DNA from: Microascus cirrosus
Taxonomy: Eukaryota > Ascomycota > Sordariomycetes > Microascales > Microascaceae
Direction of reading: 5' to 3'
DNA: 64,000 nt
Assembly (NCBI GenBank): GCA_030271035.1
Contig: JAMBUN010000288.1
Location: forward strand, 1 to 64,000
The position numbers and the translations under genes are program-made. Shown piece by piece: positions 1 through 11,122 of this stretch (positions are counted from its first letter, which is position 1; each line of letters starts with the position of its first letter). The notes beneath the pieces were generated by a model, which made no database searches, was not told where the DNA came from, and saw only the letters and a list, made by a program, of their open reading frames with translations.

Positions 1-356
1 TATAGATAGTCCGGGTATGTGGCAAATGCCTCTGTCCGTGGCCACATAGTCGCTTCTAGGGGATTTGCGACAGACGGATTTAAGGATCACTCCACTAGCG
101 CATACCTTATAGCCCCTATTCCAACAGATCACATGTGTGGGTTCCGTGGAGTCGAAAGTGGGGCAGGTCGCTCTGGCATGCTACCTAACACCAAGGGGCC
201 GAGGTAGCAGCCCGATCTCCGGAGCGCGGAGAGATTCACTTGTCCGGGGAAATACGGGGTAGTTGAACTCTCGATTAAGAACGGCATTATTATTCCTATC
301 AGCGGCTTACCAACGAGGCCAGTTCGACTCATGAAGCTGCATCCCAAAACCCCGAC
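1..356. other. Left edge, no gene seen
   Basis: No reading frame here shows recognisable protein similarity or splice structure. It includes the presumed upstream region of the dehydrogenase that starts at 357. Confidence 0.5.
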
Positions 357-1645
357 ATGTCCATCCCGCGAGAAGGGATCAATATTGACTACTTCGGCGC
401 CCTTGTGCGCAAGACATTACTAAACCCCCTCCTCACCATCCCGGTCGCAGCCGGCACGGCGGCCACATTCCCCCCTTCTATCGCCAATATCACGTGGGTG
501 CTCCGCCTCAAGCAGGTCCAGCCGCTGATCTTCGTCGCTGCAGCACTGGGCCTCGCCCTGCGCTTCAACAGCCTGCTCAACTGGGGGTGTAATAACAACT
601 GGACGAGGAACACTCGCGCCGCGGACTGGAATTGGGACGATGAGATTGTTCTCATCACGGGTGGCAGTAGTGGAATTGGCGGGATTCTGGCGCAGCAACT
701 CTTGGCGCGGAACGCACGCACACGCATCGTTATCGTGGACTATGTTCCCTTGTCATGGGCACCGCCTAGGGTCTCCCGTGTTTCTTATTTCCAATGCGAC
801 TTGAGCGACTCTTCGCAACTCCGAGCCGTCTGTACCAAGATCAGGGAGGACGTGGGACACCCCACGGTCCTAGTGAACAACGCGGGCGTGTGCCGCGGGT
901 TCGGAATCTGCGAGGGCACGCATGCGGACATCGAATTCACAATCCGAACAAACCTCATCGCGCCCTTCCTTCTTGTGCAGGAATTTCTCCCCGAGATGGC
1001 TCGCCGAAACCATGGGCACATCGTAAACATGGGCTCAATGAGCTCCCTGATGCCGCCGAGTAAAATGGCGGACTACTCCGCCTCGAAAGCCGGCCTGACT
1101 GCTTTGCATGAGGTCTGTATCCAATCATCCGTAGCTCTGTAGCTTCCTCTCTTCTCCCCCTTTATCGGCCCCACAAGTCTTTGTCCTTCTCACGCGGTCC
1201 CAGCATTAGCTAACAACGAATCCCGCACTGAAGTCCCTCCAGCTAGAGCTTCAAAACTTGCACAACGCTCCGCGCGTCCGCCTGACCTTAGGCATCTTCA
1301 GCTTTATCCGCACATCCCTCTTCACAGGCGACACGAACCAGAACAAATTCTTCTTCCCACTGCTCAAGCCCGAGTCCGTGGCCGATGTGCTCTCCAGGGC
1401 CATCTACAGCGGATACGGCGGCACAATCTACATGCCGGGAATAATGCATGTTCTTTCTACCCTTGTAAGTCATCCGTACATCACTATTAGCGGTCTTTTG
1501 GCGCAATACTAATATTTGTTGTGTTTAGAAAGGTGGACCGGAGTGGTTGTGGAGGTTGCTTAGAGCTGGTACGAAGGGAATCGGGCTGGATTTCAGGGGC
1601 AAGCAGAAAATCGACCCGGACACTGGTAGGTTGGTCGGGCCCTGA
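357..1645 (+). CDS. Membrane-anchored short-chain dehydrogenase/reductase (SDR16C/RDH10-like)
   Basis: Three exons (357-1112, 1234-1464, 1529-1645) give 367 aa. The product is an NAD(P)-dependent oxidoreductase with a Rossmann fold. Seen: a hydrophobic N-terminal stretch (about residues 22-70) before the catalytic domain, the nucleotide motif TGGSSGIG (101-108), NNAG (174-177), and the active-site YSASK with Tyr240 and Lys244. The first intron follows the codon for HE in ASKAGLTALHE. Using the AAG acceptor at 1231-1233 restores the family's helix sequence SLQLELQ; the CAG nine bases later would lose three residues. The C-terminus is basic and rich in Gly and Lys. In the family, retinol-, sterol- or lipid-like alcohols and ketones are typical substrates; the actual substrate is unknown. 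The neighbour on the right is an esterase on the other strand, with no operon-like link. Confidence 0.88.
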
Positions 1646-2060
1646 GCCGATACTGTCTGGCTAGAATTACGGATGAGAACTCCAAAACAAATCTGTATTA
1701 TGCAAATCGGCCATGAAACATCTTTCGATATACTACTATGTCTGGCGAAAGTATCGGTTCATCATTCTTCGATACGGTGAATCTGTCATCTTCATTTATC
1801 TGCTCAACGAATGTTGTGTCTAATTATCGGAGGTCTTCGGTGCCTTGAGCGACTTGACCATGTCGACATTTATAATCAAGGGAAAGCATTTACAACGCAG
1901 TTTACTCCATGCGTCTTACCACCGGCGGCAATAACATAGGTGTCCATGAAGATATCGCGTTAGTGACCGTGACCACTAATATAGTCTATCCCAGGGATTC
2001 GGCTCACGTCACGTCTTTGAAGAATAAGTAACGGACCCTTAGCATCCCAGATTCCAGCCC
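1646..2060. other. Intergenic, between two convergent genes
   Basis: This is the shared 3' side of the dehydrogenase and the esterase. No conserved frame, tRNA or repeat was seen. Confidence 0.5.
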
Positions 2061-3134
2061 TCAGCAATGCTCCAACCAGCGCAAGACAGCGCATTTCATA
2101 GCCCCCCCTTCGTATCCCACTGCACAATCAACAGCCGCCTGGACATGAACTTCGCCCTCGCACTCCGCATATACAAACGGATGCTCGCCCACTAAACCCC
2201 AGTCAGTTCTCCTCCCTCCCACAACAGTCTCAGCTCCCATCATTTGAGCAAACACTCGACAACCATCCAGAAGGACCTCAGCGCTCCCAACCACTAGCAT
2301 CGCCCTCTTTACAAGACCCTGCAAGTCCCCACCGAAAACACACCTCCATACCTCCTTTGCGTCCTCCGCACCGCCTATGTTCGCCCATACTTCTCCCTCA
2401 TTGGGCCGCCAGGCATCCTTGAAGTTAATAGCTTGTCTCCTGTCGAGATAGTCCTTCCCGTGGTTCGTCTCGAAACTCTCCTGGTCTGTGTCCATCAGAA
2501 CCCAGGGACACACAAACAATGCAGCGCGCAGCTGGCAGCCCTCAAGGTCAATGGGATCCGCATAAGGAGACGGCTTTGCCAGATGAGCGAGGAGCGATCC
2601 GAGTAAATTACCACCCGCGCTGTCTCCAGCGATAATGATATCCTCCGGACTCAGTTTGAGACTGTCCAGAAGATACCGGAAGGAAGCTACCGCTTGGACG
2701 AGCTGGACTGGATACTTGTGCTCCGGAGCGAGGGAGTATTCAACGAACACCACCTCTTGCGCTCCGCTAGCCGTGGCGCATGAGAGTGCAAAAGGCACGT
2801 GCCCGGCTGCCCTAATGGGGTTCACATATCCGCCGCCGTGAAAGTACAGCAGTGTCGGACCAGTTGATCTTGCGGAAGGGGGTGTGACGAAGTGCAAGGC
2901 TGACGGTGGCGCAACCCGGTCTCGCTCCCTAGGTGACATGTCCAGCGTAATACTTTTCACAGAAATGTCATTCTTGGCGCAGTAGTCCCTTATCCCCCTG
3001 CCCGTCGGGGCTCGGCGAAGGTTTCGGTGCCGCAGGCCCTGTGGTATTGTCCTTCTCTGGGCTTGGATGAAAGCGAGTGCCAGCCTCTGGCGCCAGTGAA
3101 GAGCCTTGATAGCTGGAAACGCGAAGTTTAACAA
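2061..3134 (-). CDS. Alpha/beta-hydrolase fold-3 esterase/lipase (HSL family)
   Basis: A single-exon frame of 357 aa, close to the usual size for the family. It hydrolyses carboxyl esters. Seen: the oxyanion-hole motif HGGGY (99-103), a following conserved block EYSLAPEHKYP, and the nucleophile elbow GDSAGGN with Ser172. Asp and His of the triad are expected in the last third; a candidate His lies near the GEHPFVYAE segment, but this is not certain. There is no signal peptide, so it is probably intracellular. The start is the first Met of the open frame. A short upstream exon cannot be excluded, because some fungal members carry an N-terminal membrane segment. Confidence 0.85.
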   Translation of the reverse strand: MLNFAFPAIKALHWRQRLALAFIQAQRRTIPQGLRHRNLRRAPTGRGIRDYCAKNDISVKSITLDMSPRERDRVAPPSALHFVTPPSARSTGPTLLYFHGGGYVNPIRAAGHVPFALSCATASGAQEVVFVEYSLAPEHKYPVQLVQAVASFRYLLDSLKLSPEDIIIAGDSAGGNLLGSLLAHLAKPSPYADPIDLEGCQLRAALFVCPWVLMDTDQESFETNHGKDYLDRRQAINFKDAWRPNEGEVWANIGGAEDAKEVWRCVFGGDLQGLVKRAMLVVGSAEVLLDGCRVFAQMMGAETVVGGRRTDWGLVGEHPFVYAECEGEVHVQAAVDCAVGYEGGAMKCAVLRWLEHC

Positions 3135-4609
3135 GAATCGGATGGCTTCATCGGGTGAGAATCAGCGATGAAAACTAATGGGAACAGATTGGGGGAGCAT
3201 CGTTACCGAAGAAGGGGGAGAGGGCGGCCAACATGCCTCTGTCTCTAAGAGAAATTTCTCCAGTCATGTTTACGAAGGCGGCAGCGCACTGGGTGTGTTT
3301 GAATTAATGATTCTAGGACAGCTACTTCTGCATAAAGTAGCAACTAAGGAGTCGAGTGGCAGTACTAAAGTCCGACTTCATTGCAGGCCGGTGGAACGTT
3401 CAGAGTTCAGTCTTACCAAGGCACGATAGTGGGGCGCGGCCATGTGGAGGAGCCTCGATAAAGGAATTATAAGCCAATACAAGCATTGACCACGAGACTG
3501 TCGTCCTTCTATCCGCGATCCGCGACCAAAACAACCGCATTATTCTAAATTCTAAACTAAGAAACTTGACTAAGAAGTAGCTCGGAAAGCCTTCGAGAAA
3601 CTGCGAACAGGACCTGGCACGCCCACGAAAACCACCATTCCTGTGCTATTAATGTGAGTGGGCGGTGGGGGCTGCTGAAGTGGTCCTTACCTCGGGTTTC
3701 GGTAACCAAAGAACAGGGGAGGATGTTGGTGCTGTTGGGCGCCATGGCCGTTCCATTCGTGGCGATCGTGTGCTTGCTGTAGCGGGTCCAACGCCGCATC
3801 AGCACCTGGCACGGGGGCGCATTAGCCGCCAAGAAAGCTCCCGCGCCACCCGAAGGATCTTGGGTATTGTGCCGTGTCTGGCCAGATGTTTTAACAGCCC
3901 TCGGTGGCCGAAAGCCGGAATGAGGGTTGCATCGTCGGGGGCCGCGACGGCGTCGGGATCCATTGCATGCAGAATATTGCAATGACGGAGATCCCAAAGC
4001 CGTCATCGGCCTATCTTGTGAACTCTGCATTGTCGATCAGTTTCTGACGGTGTGGTGACAAATCTGACAGGAGAAGCGTGGTTGGTTCAGAATCAGGTGT
4101 ACAACGCCGCAGTTTTGGAGGCGCAATGTGTTGGGACGGAAATCCTACAATAATTCGGGAGCGGCAGGATCACGGCATGCAGTCATTCTCGCCCCGCATG
4201 CGCCCTCTCCCTTCCTTCACGAACTGGGGTGACGCGACGTGGGGCTGATTTCCTACTTGGGCCGGATGGTGGTCAGCCCGGACGTAGACGGATACCGCAC
4301 TCTCGCGAGTTGCCCAACAGGAGCTCCATGATCGAAACATCCATTCCGCCTGCCGTGCGAATTTGAGGGTGTTATCGCCGAGAAATCCTTCCGCGTCCAG
4401 CCTTCATGCCGGATATGGAGGCGCAGATCAGGACATAGCCTAATGCGTGGGCCATCCCGTGAAACCTTCACCGGTATATGCATCGTTCAGCCTACAGCGG
4501 TTCTGCTTGTAAATAAAGACGGCTCCCTCACGCGGAACATGTTGCCCCTTAAGCGGCAGGTTTCCTGGAAATTTCGACTGTCCTTTGCGGATCCTCCCTA
4601 AATGTCAAG
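3135..4609. other. Intergenic 1.5 kb, no supported gene
   Basis: Several open stretches exist (for example 3557-4030 on the minus strand), but their composition is Arg/Ser/Pro-rich, typical of chance frames in GC-rich DNA, and none shows a family motif. The right end is the promoter of the cofactor-sulfurase-like gene. Confidence 0.5.
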
Positions 4610-7282
4610 ATGAAGGACATCACATTGAGCAGTCCCGATGCGCACACACGGCGCTTAAACACCAACATCATTGCATCCTGGCTGCGTGGCGTAAAGTTTC
4701 TCAACAAGAAGAAATCCAAGAACAAGGTATCCCCTACCGAAGAGCCGGTCTACGATGTGGAGGAGATCCGGAGGTCGGAGTACCCGCTGCTTGAAGGTTC
4801 GTGTACACCCTAACCCACACTAGGTGACCAGTACGTTGATGCTTAGACGGAGCTTAGGGGAGGTCTATCTCGACCACACTGGGACCACTCTATTCCCCAG
4901 ATCGGCCATAGACAACTTCGTTAAGGACATAACCTCAAATCTGTACGGCAACCCTCACTCGGAATCCTCGTCCTCTCGCCTCTCTACAGTCAAAATCGAG
5001 GAAGTCCGACGAAGAGCCCTACAATTCTTCAACGCCAGCCCTGATGACTTCGACCTCGTCTTCGTCCAAAACACCACAGCAGCTATTAAGCTTGTGTCCG
5101 AGATCCTGCAGTCCCACTCGGAGGTAGAGGGTGGGTTCTGGTATGCGTACCACGGTGACTCGCACACGAGCCTCGTCGGCATCCGAGAGGTCGCGAAGGC
5201 CGGGTACGCCTGTTTAGATAGTGACAGGAGCGTAAATTACTGGATAGACCATGGAGGGGTGGAGGATACAGGTCAGACGCCACTCACGCGCCTCTTCGCC
5301 TACCCAGGGCAGTCCAACATGACGGGCCGGAGACTTCCATTGACCTGGCCAAGTCGAATAAGAAAGTCTACCCTCAATAGTCATGGCAGAACTTACACCC
5401 TCCTCGACGCGGCCGCCCTCGCCTCCACTGCCGAACTAGACCTGAGCTGCGCAGACGATGCTCCGGACTTCGTCACTCTGAGCTTCTACAAGATCTTCGG
5501 CTTTCCGGACCTGGGCGCGCTTCTTGTCCGCCGGGAGCTAGGATCCATGCTTCAAAGAAGAAAATACTTTGGCGGTGGGACAGTTGAGATGGTGCTCAAC
5601 GGCATGCATTGGCATTCTCTCCACACAGGGCATCCGCACGAGTACCTCGAGGACGGAACTCTCCCATTCCACAACATCATTGCGCTAGGCCATGCGCTCA
5701 CGGCCCACGAGCGGTTATACATGTCGCAGAAGCTCGTCTCCCGACATACTGCGAGACTCACAAAGTACCTATACGATAGAATGTCATCCCTTAACCACAC
5801 AGACGGCAGCCCCGTATGCATCATCTACAAGGAGACAGGCATGACATATGGCAATCCGTCTTCTACCGGGTCCACCATAGCATTCAGCATCCGCTACGCG
5901 GACGGCAGGTGGGTGAAGCTCGACGATATCGATGCTCTCGCAAAACATGCCAACATCCACCTCCGGACTGGTGGAGTCTGTAACCCAGGAGGTATCGCAA
6001 AATCTCTCGACCTCGCTCCGTGGGAGGTCCTACGAAACTACGTCGTCGGAACGCGGTGTGGGCATGGACCGGTGGTACTTGGTGGAAAGCCGTCTGGTAT
6101 TGCGAGGGTGAGTCTGGGTGCGATGAGCAATACGAAGGACGTGGATACTTTTATTGATTTCTTGAGGCGTCACTTTGTTGACGCGCTTCCGGAGCGCAGT
6201 AGCCGGATGAGGTGGGAAGTGGGAATGGGACTTCCAGTGACTGGTATCATGATTTACCCGCTCGAGGGGGCAGGAGCATGGCGAGTTCCAGGGAACGTCC
6301 CGTGGCCGGTAGAAGACTCGGGTTTACGCTGGGACAAAGTGTGGTTCGTTGTGGATCTGGAGAGCCGTGAGGTACTAACACGCCAAACGGCTCCAAAGCT
6401 GCTCCTTCTCTCATGCGAGGTCGACATAGATGGTGGCGTGCTTCGTGTCACAACGCACAAGTCGCTCCGCACTGCCACTCCTGGAGAAACTGACCTCAGT
6501 CTGCCTCTTGGAGGGGATATGGCTGACATTATGCAGCAACCCGCGCGTGGCGAAAACCTGCGGATGTCACTGCGATCTGTGAGACGCGGTGACGCCTCGA
6601 TCATGGCTAGGGTGTGCATTTCCGAACATATCGTGGCGTACTTCTCGGCTGCTCTTGGTATCAAGTGTACTGTTGCGTTAGCGGTTGATCCCGCCTTCTC
6701 GGGCGCCACCAATGTGAAGCCCTGCTTGAAGAACCCGTCCAACGACATAACCGTCGAGGAAGATTCACAACCCCCCAGCTCCTTCGCCGAACAAACCGGA
6801 AGCAGCACCACGCTCCTGTCCAGCTCACATGTCAGCAGTTCGCCGGGAAAAGATTCTCCACGGTCGTTAGAAGAAGCGTTGGCGGAAAGCGTGCAAGCAA
6901 ATGTCATCTTGGCTCGGCAGCTGGGAGTTGAAGCCTCCTTTCACGAGCAAGACTGGCTGTTTTTGAGTGTAGGCCGCCAATTTATCCTGGTAAGCCACTT
7001 TGATACTCTCTTCTCCTGCTATGGGCTAACCTGTGTACAACGTAGGAGGCCATGAATGGGGCGAAGAGCTCATGCAACTATGCTTGCAAAGTACAAGTGA
7101 AGGGTACACCTCGGCGATCGCAACCCCATGAGGCGCAGGACGACGCAGACTGGTACAGAATATCATACGGCAGCGAGAAATTTGAGAAGTCGTGGAAACT
7201 TGCGACGGGACAAAAGTTTGTGCTTCAAAGTCCTCATGATGTCGCCGACAGAGGGTTGCTCAAAACTGGACCCAAAGCTTGA
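4610..7282 (+). CDS. Molybdenum cofactor sulfurase-like protein (class V aminotransferase plus MOSC-like C-terminus)
   Basis: Exons 4610-4796, 4858-6989 and 7046-7282 give 851 aa, close to eukaryotic Mo-cofactor sulfurases (about 800-890 aa). The acceptor at 4857 restores the family junction YPLLEGEVYLDHTGTT. Seen: a PLP domain with the Schiff-base lysine Lys274 in SFYKIFGFPDLGALLV, the cysteine desulfurase loop RTGGVCNPGG, then a MOSC N-terminal beta-barrel region (about 500-640). True members load sulfur onto the Mo cofactor of xanthine dehydrogenase and aldehyde oxidase. Odd: the C-terminal third is low-complexity (Ser-rich around 660-720), and the MOSC core, where a Cys-rich motif is expected, is poorly conserved and ends early. 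It may be a diverged paralogue that acts only as a PLP desulfurase or C-S lyase. The last intron ends close to an (AAT)n repeat. Confidence 0.82.
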
Positions 7283-7539
7283 GTTGTCTTCGAGCCGGGG
7301 AAATACAGTGTGGCACGTGGGGCGCGTTAATTTACAAAAGAGTTGCTGTATATTTTAAAAACGCACTGTCTAGTGCTTGACAGAATCCGCGAAACCTCTC
7401 AATAAAGAGATCCATGAAGTGATCCGAGAGTTTGACTTGCAACCACCACCAACTCTAGGCCTGTGTTTCGAGCTCTTCGACCTACCCGACGTACTTAATA
7501 ACAATCTCCCGCTCTCGATTCCGAGGACCCAATTTCCCG

Positions 7540-7541
<2 letters not shown>

Positions 7542-7599
<58 letters not shown>

Positions 7600-7609
7600 T
7601 AATAATAAT
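7542..7609. repeat. (AAT)n trinucleotide microsatellite
   Basis: About 22 tandem AAT units, with a one-base slip near the right end (AATATAATAAT). It lies between the cofactor-sulfurase-like gene and the CCCH gene. Frames through it read as homopolymers of Asn, Ile or Leu and are artefacts. It is likely polymorphic. Confidence 0.95.
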
Positions 7610-7897
7610 GTTGTGGTAATCCCTGAGTCGCGTGTTCATGGTTGAACATGTCCTCGCCCAAGCCCCACCACCAACGGCCAAAAGAGACGTGGCCCATGAT
7701 GTCCCTCGCCAGCTGCATGGTTGAGCATGTCTCTGGCACCAAACGACTCCTCAACCCGATCTCGCATAAACAGAACCTGTTAATAATGACCTTGGCTGCT
7801 CAGTATAGTTGCGCTCCGCTAGTTCTATTTTGCAGTGACTGCAACTTTGGTGCCATCGTCGAAAACGCGATAGGCGGGGCGCTTGGAACGAATAGCA

Positions 7898-9630
7898 TTA
7901 GCATGACCCCAAGTAACGAATGGAAAGGTGTGCAGAGCCCGAAATATCGACAACCTGCACAGAGTAGATGGAAACTAAACTTACAACGTCAACGTGGTGC
8001 GTATCCGCCCAACGGCAATTACTCGACGTGCATCTGTTCCCCATCTTGCAGTGGTGACTGAACGGGCACTTGAGGTCGTTGCAGTAAGACGTGTTGACGC
8101 ACTTTAGTGAGCGGCACTTCATCCTCAGCACGGCGAGCTCCGCGGCTGGTAACGGCTCCCCGTGCTCATAGTTGCAGTAATCTCCATTTGGACAGTCGCC
8201 CAGCAGGTGGTATTTGTTGCAATAGTTATACCCCAGCTTCTGCACGCGGTCCGCATACCTCTTCTCAGCGGCCGGATCCGGGCGGGGCAGGTCCGAGTCG
8301 ATGCGCTCGTCGTAGGCGTTTACGAGGTAATACTTGCGCTGGGATACTCCAGGCTTCTTCGAGCCGATGGAGATGGTCATGCTATTGAGACTCCCCGGTA
8401 CGGGCTTGGCGTAGCTGCCAGGGACACTGGTGATAGGCGCTGGGAGCGGCGTCCCGGTCCGGGAAGAGGAAACCGTCGAAGGAGGGCTGGCTGCCGCTTG
8501 TTGTCGCGGTTTGAGATCCTCGTTGCGGAAGATATTGTCGTACGTCTCGATGTCGAAAAGTTGGCGGAAGCCCGGCTCCGCCGGGGTCCCGGTGATTAAC
8601 GAGAACCGCGAGGCGAAGGCCGTGTTGCGCTTGTATTCCTCAAGGACGGGGAGGTAGCCATTATCATGACAAGGGCCGAATAAGACGTGTTTGCACTGCC
8701 CGAGACGGATCATAAATCGCAGCGTCTCACGTATCTTGTGGTCGGCTTGCTCCTTCCCAGAGCCAACATCGATGAAACTGAAGAGCGGCTGGGTACGGGC
8801 GAAGGTGCGCCCGAAGGCGTGTAACTCGGCAGGGGAGTTGATGATACCGCACGACTGTAAAGCTCTCGATAGCCCTTCAACATTAAGGATAACGTGAACG
8901 ACTATTGACCACTCTTGTGTATTCGAGTCTGGGTAGATTTTTGCGATATGATCCTGCACCCTAGCATAAAGCATTTGGGCTGCGTCGGCGCCACCGTCGG
9001 CGCCCTTCTTCAGGAACTCGTCCCGGAATATGGCACCGTCTCCGTCAATAGCGACGAATACGAATGGATTACACTCCTAGCACGTGAGAAAGGGTTAGCT
9101 AAGGAAGTGCCGTCGGGTACCGAAACCATACGCCAAAACAGGGGGGATGAAATTAGGGACGAATAAAATACTACCACCAAAACGCTACTATGGATCACCG
9201 AGATTTGGAGGCAAAAGACTTGTAATCATTGCTCAAAAAGAGCCCTCGCGTCCAACGCCAACTAAAATTCAATCACACATGGAGACGAGCAAGGCTCGGG
9301 GAACAAAGTACCAGAATTACGAGACTAGCGACTCGACGGCACAAGAAAAAACTCGCGACAAACATAGAGGAAAATGACATTGCACATGAGCGTGCTACTT
9401 ACCGTAGCATATCGTGTCTGCTTCACCTCATTGCAGGCGCGAGACGCCTTCTGCTGCCACATCCGCCGGCACTCAACTTCGTTGTCGAAATCGTCGCATT
9501 TCCGTTGATACTCGGCGAGTAATATGTCGTACTTACGCAAGACATCCTTTATCATGGCCTCCCTCTCATTATCGGCATGCCGGAAGGCATCTAGCTTTAA
9601 GCTGTAATGCTCCACGGTCGACTGATCCAT
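7898..9630 (-). CDS. CCCH zinc-finger protein with N-terminal coiled coil and DUF7923-like NYN-type domain
   Basis: Two exons read on the minus strand (9403-9630, 7898-9076) give about 468 aa. Exon 1 starts MDQSTVEHY and encodes a helical, charged coiled coil ending QQKASRACNEVKQ. Exon 2 opens with NPFVFVAIDGDGAIF, a conserved fungal domain that resembles PIN/NYN nuclease folds in its acidic residues, and continues through SCGIINSPAEL and ADHKIRE. Near the C-terminus is a CCCH finger (C-x8-C-x5-C-x3-H: CNKYHLLGDC, then CNYEH), followed by a second Cys/His-rich segment. The architecture suggests an RNA-binding regulator. Odd: the 326-nt intron is long for this window and may hide a small exon. 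The last 25 residues after THHVDV follow a GTAAGT, so an alternative 3' end is possible. Confidence 0.8.
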
Positions 9631-11122
9631 CGTCGTACTGGTGGCGGTAACGTTGACGCTACTCGTCCAATTGATCGGATGGAGAAGAATTGTCGTGGAG
9701 TCGAGAATGAGCTGGATCAACACTTTGAAGATGTTAGATATGGTCCAGAGTGGGATGCTTGGATATAGCGTATCAAGTGTGGTGGAATTGAGATGCTGGC
9801 GGTCGTGCCCTAGTTTTGAAACATGTTGTCTCAAAATCCGGGTAAACCGCTCTATGTCCGATGCAGTGTGGTAGGTGGAGCATACAGACCTTGGCGTTTC
9901 GAGTCTGAGGTGCACACCGCCACAACGGAGGTGATTGAATGGGCAGCGCAAGACAGACCGCTCAATCAGAAATCGAAAAGGGATGTTGATGCTTTAGCCT
10001 GTAATAGCACACCTTGTTCCCTGGATTGTTACAATTATTTCAATCGGAGGGGAGGTGTTTCGACCATCCCTTTTGTAGTCGTGGATTTCGCAATGTTGGG
10101 GAGCTTGCGAGTTTGGTGGAAAGGAGAGGTTCTCAAAACAGTCTGGAGGAAGATACAAGAATTTAGGGGCTTAGGATAGTAATTCTGGCAGCCCATTCAC
10201 CGACGGGAGCCCTCCAGTTGGCCGTCGAACCTTCCACACATTCCACGGCAAACGCGCCTTCCAACGCGCCATGGGGGGGGAATTGGAAGCAGGGGCGACT
10301 CAGCCCCGTGGAACCTGAGAGGTCCTTTCCCAGACGCGTTGATTCACACATGTGCCGAGCCAATAGGCCACAAGCAGGTGATAGGCCAGCCAATCAGCCA
10401 CAGCTGATCCAGCTCCAGGTGAGTCTTGAGTGGCGATTGTGAAATCTAATGATTTTTAGGGCCACTTTTGGCGTTTGAAGTCGCAGCCACAGCGGGATAC
10501 TGGAATGTACAAATCCCTGGGCTGGGTGCACCGCTTGCTGCACAAGAAACGGACGCACAAAACAGAACAGAGTGAATTTTCTATTCCTGATAGCCCCCTC
10601 CCCCCCGGCTTCATCTACACGAAGGCGCAGGGTGTTTCGATTACGAATGAATTCCGGATCGGAGGTTATCAATAATATGGAAGATGTCAGAGTGTTTGCA
10701 GGTGTTACCCCCACGTATGTAGGAACAGGTTATGAAATTGGTGATCGCTGGGTGGCGGGACGACAACAAAGTCGCAAGCGCGACCATTATTGGCCTTGGG
10801 ACGACGGTTTCCTGGATACCTTTCCCTGCGGATCCGGTTGCCGTTGATTCAATTTATCCAGGAGGTGCCCGGAAATATGGGGCCCTTGGAGAGCGGAGAT
10901 AATATACTTCATATTGGGCGTGGCAACCTCATTTTCCCGCTCCTCCCGTTTGTCCTAGATATGCCGCAGAACCCAGGAACAGGGAGCCGTATTTGAATAA
11001 GAGCGTCCCCTCCCAACCCCCGGCCGGACTGAAGGTTCTAAAATGATTTTATATCCGGCGGGGTCTTTATCCCCGGCCTCTTGATCGTTGGCGACGAAGA
11101 CACGCGGGACGCCGTCTAAACC
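9631..11122. other. Intergenic 1.5 kb, no supported gene
   Basis: Divergent upstream region of the CCCH gene and the LPMO gene. No frame of family quality was found. A TATA-like run (TTTATAT near 11047) lies about 75 nt before the LPMO start. Confidence 0.5.

Noticed and set aside
3557..4030. Minus-strand frame of 157 codons
   Set aside because: Arg/Ser/Pro-rich with no motif, no splice structure and no signal peptide; likely chance.
7377..7754. Frames reading poly-Asn, poly-Ile or poly-Leu
   Set aside because: They are translations of the (AAT)n repeat.
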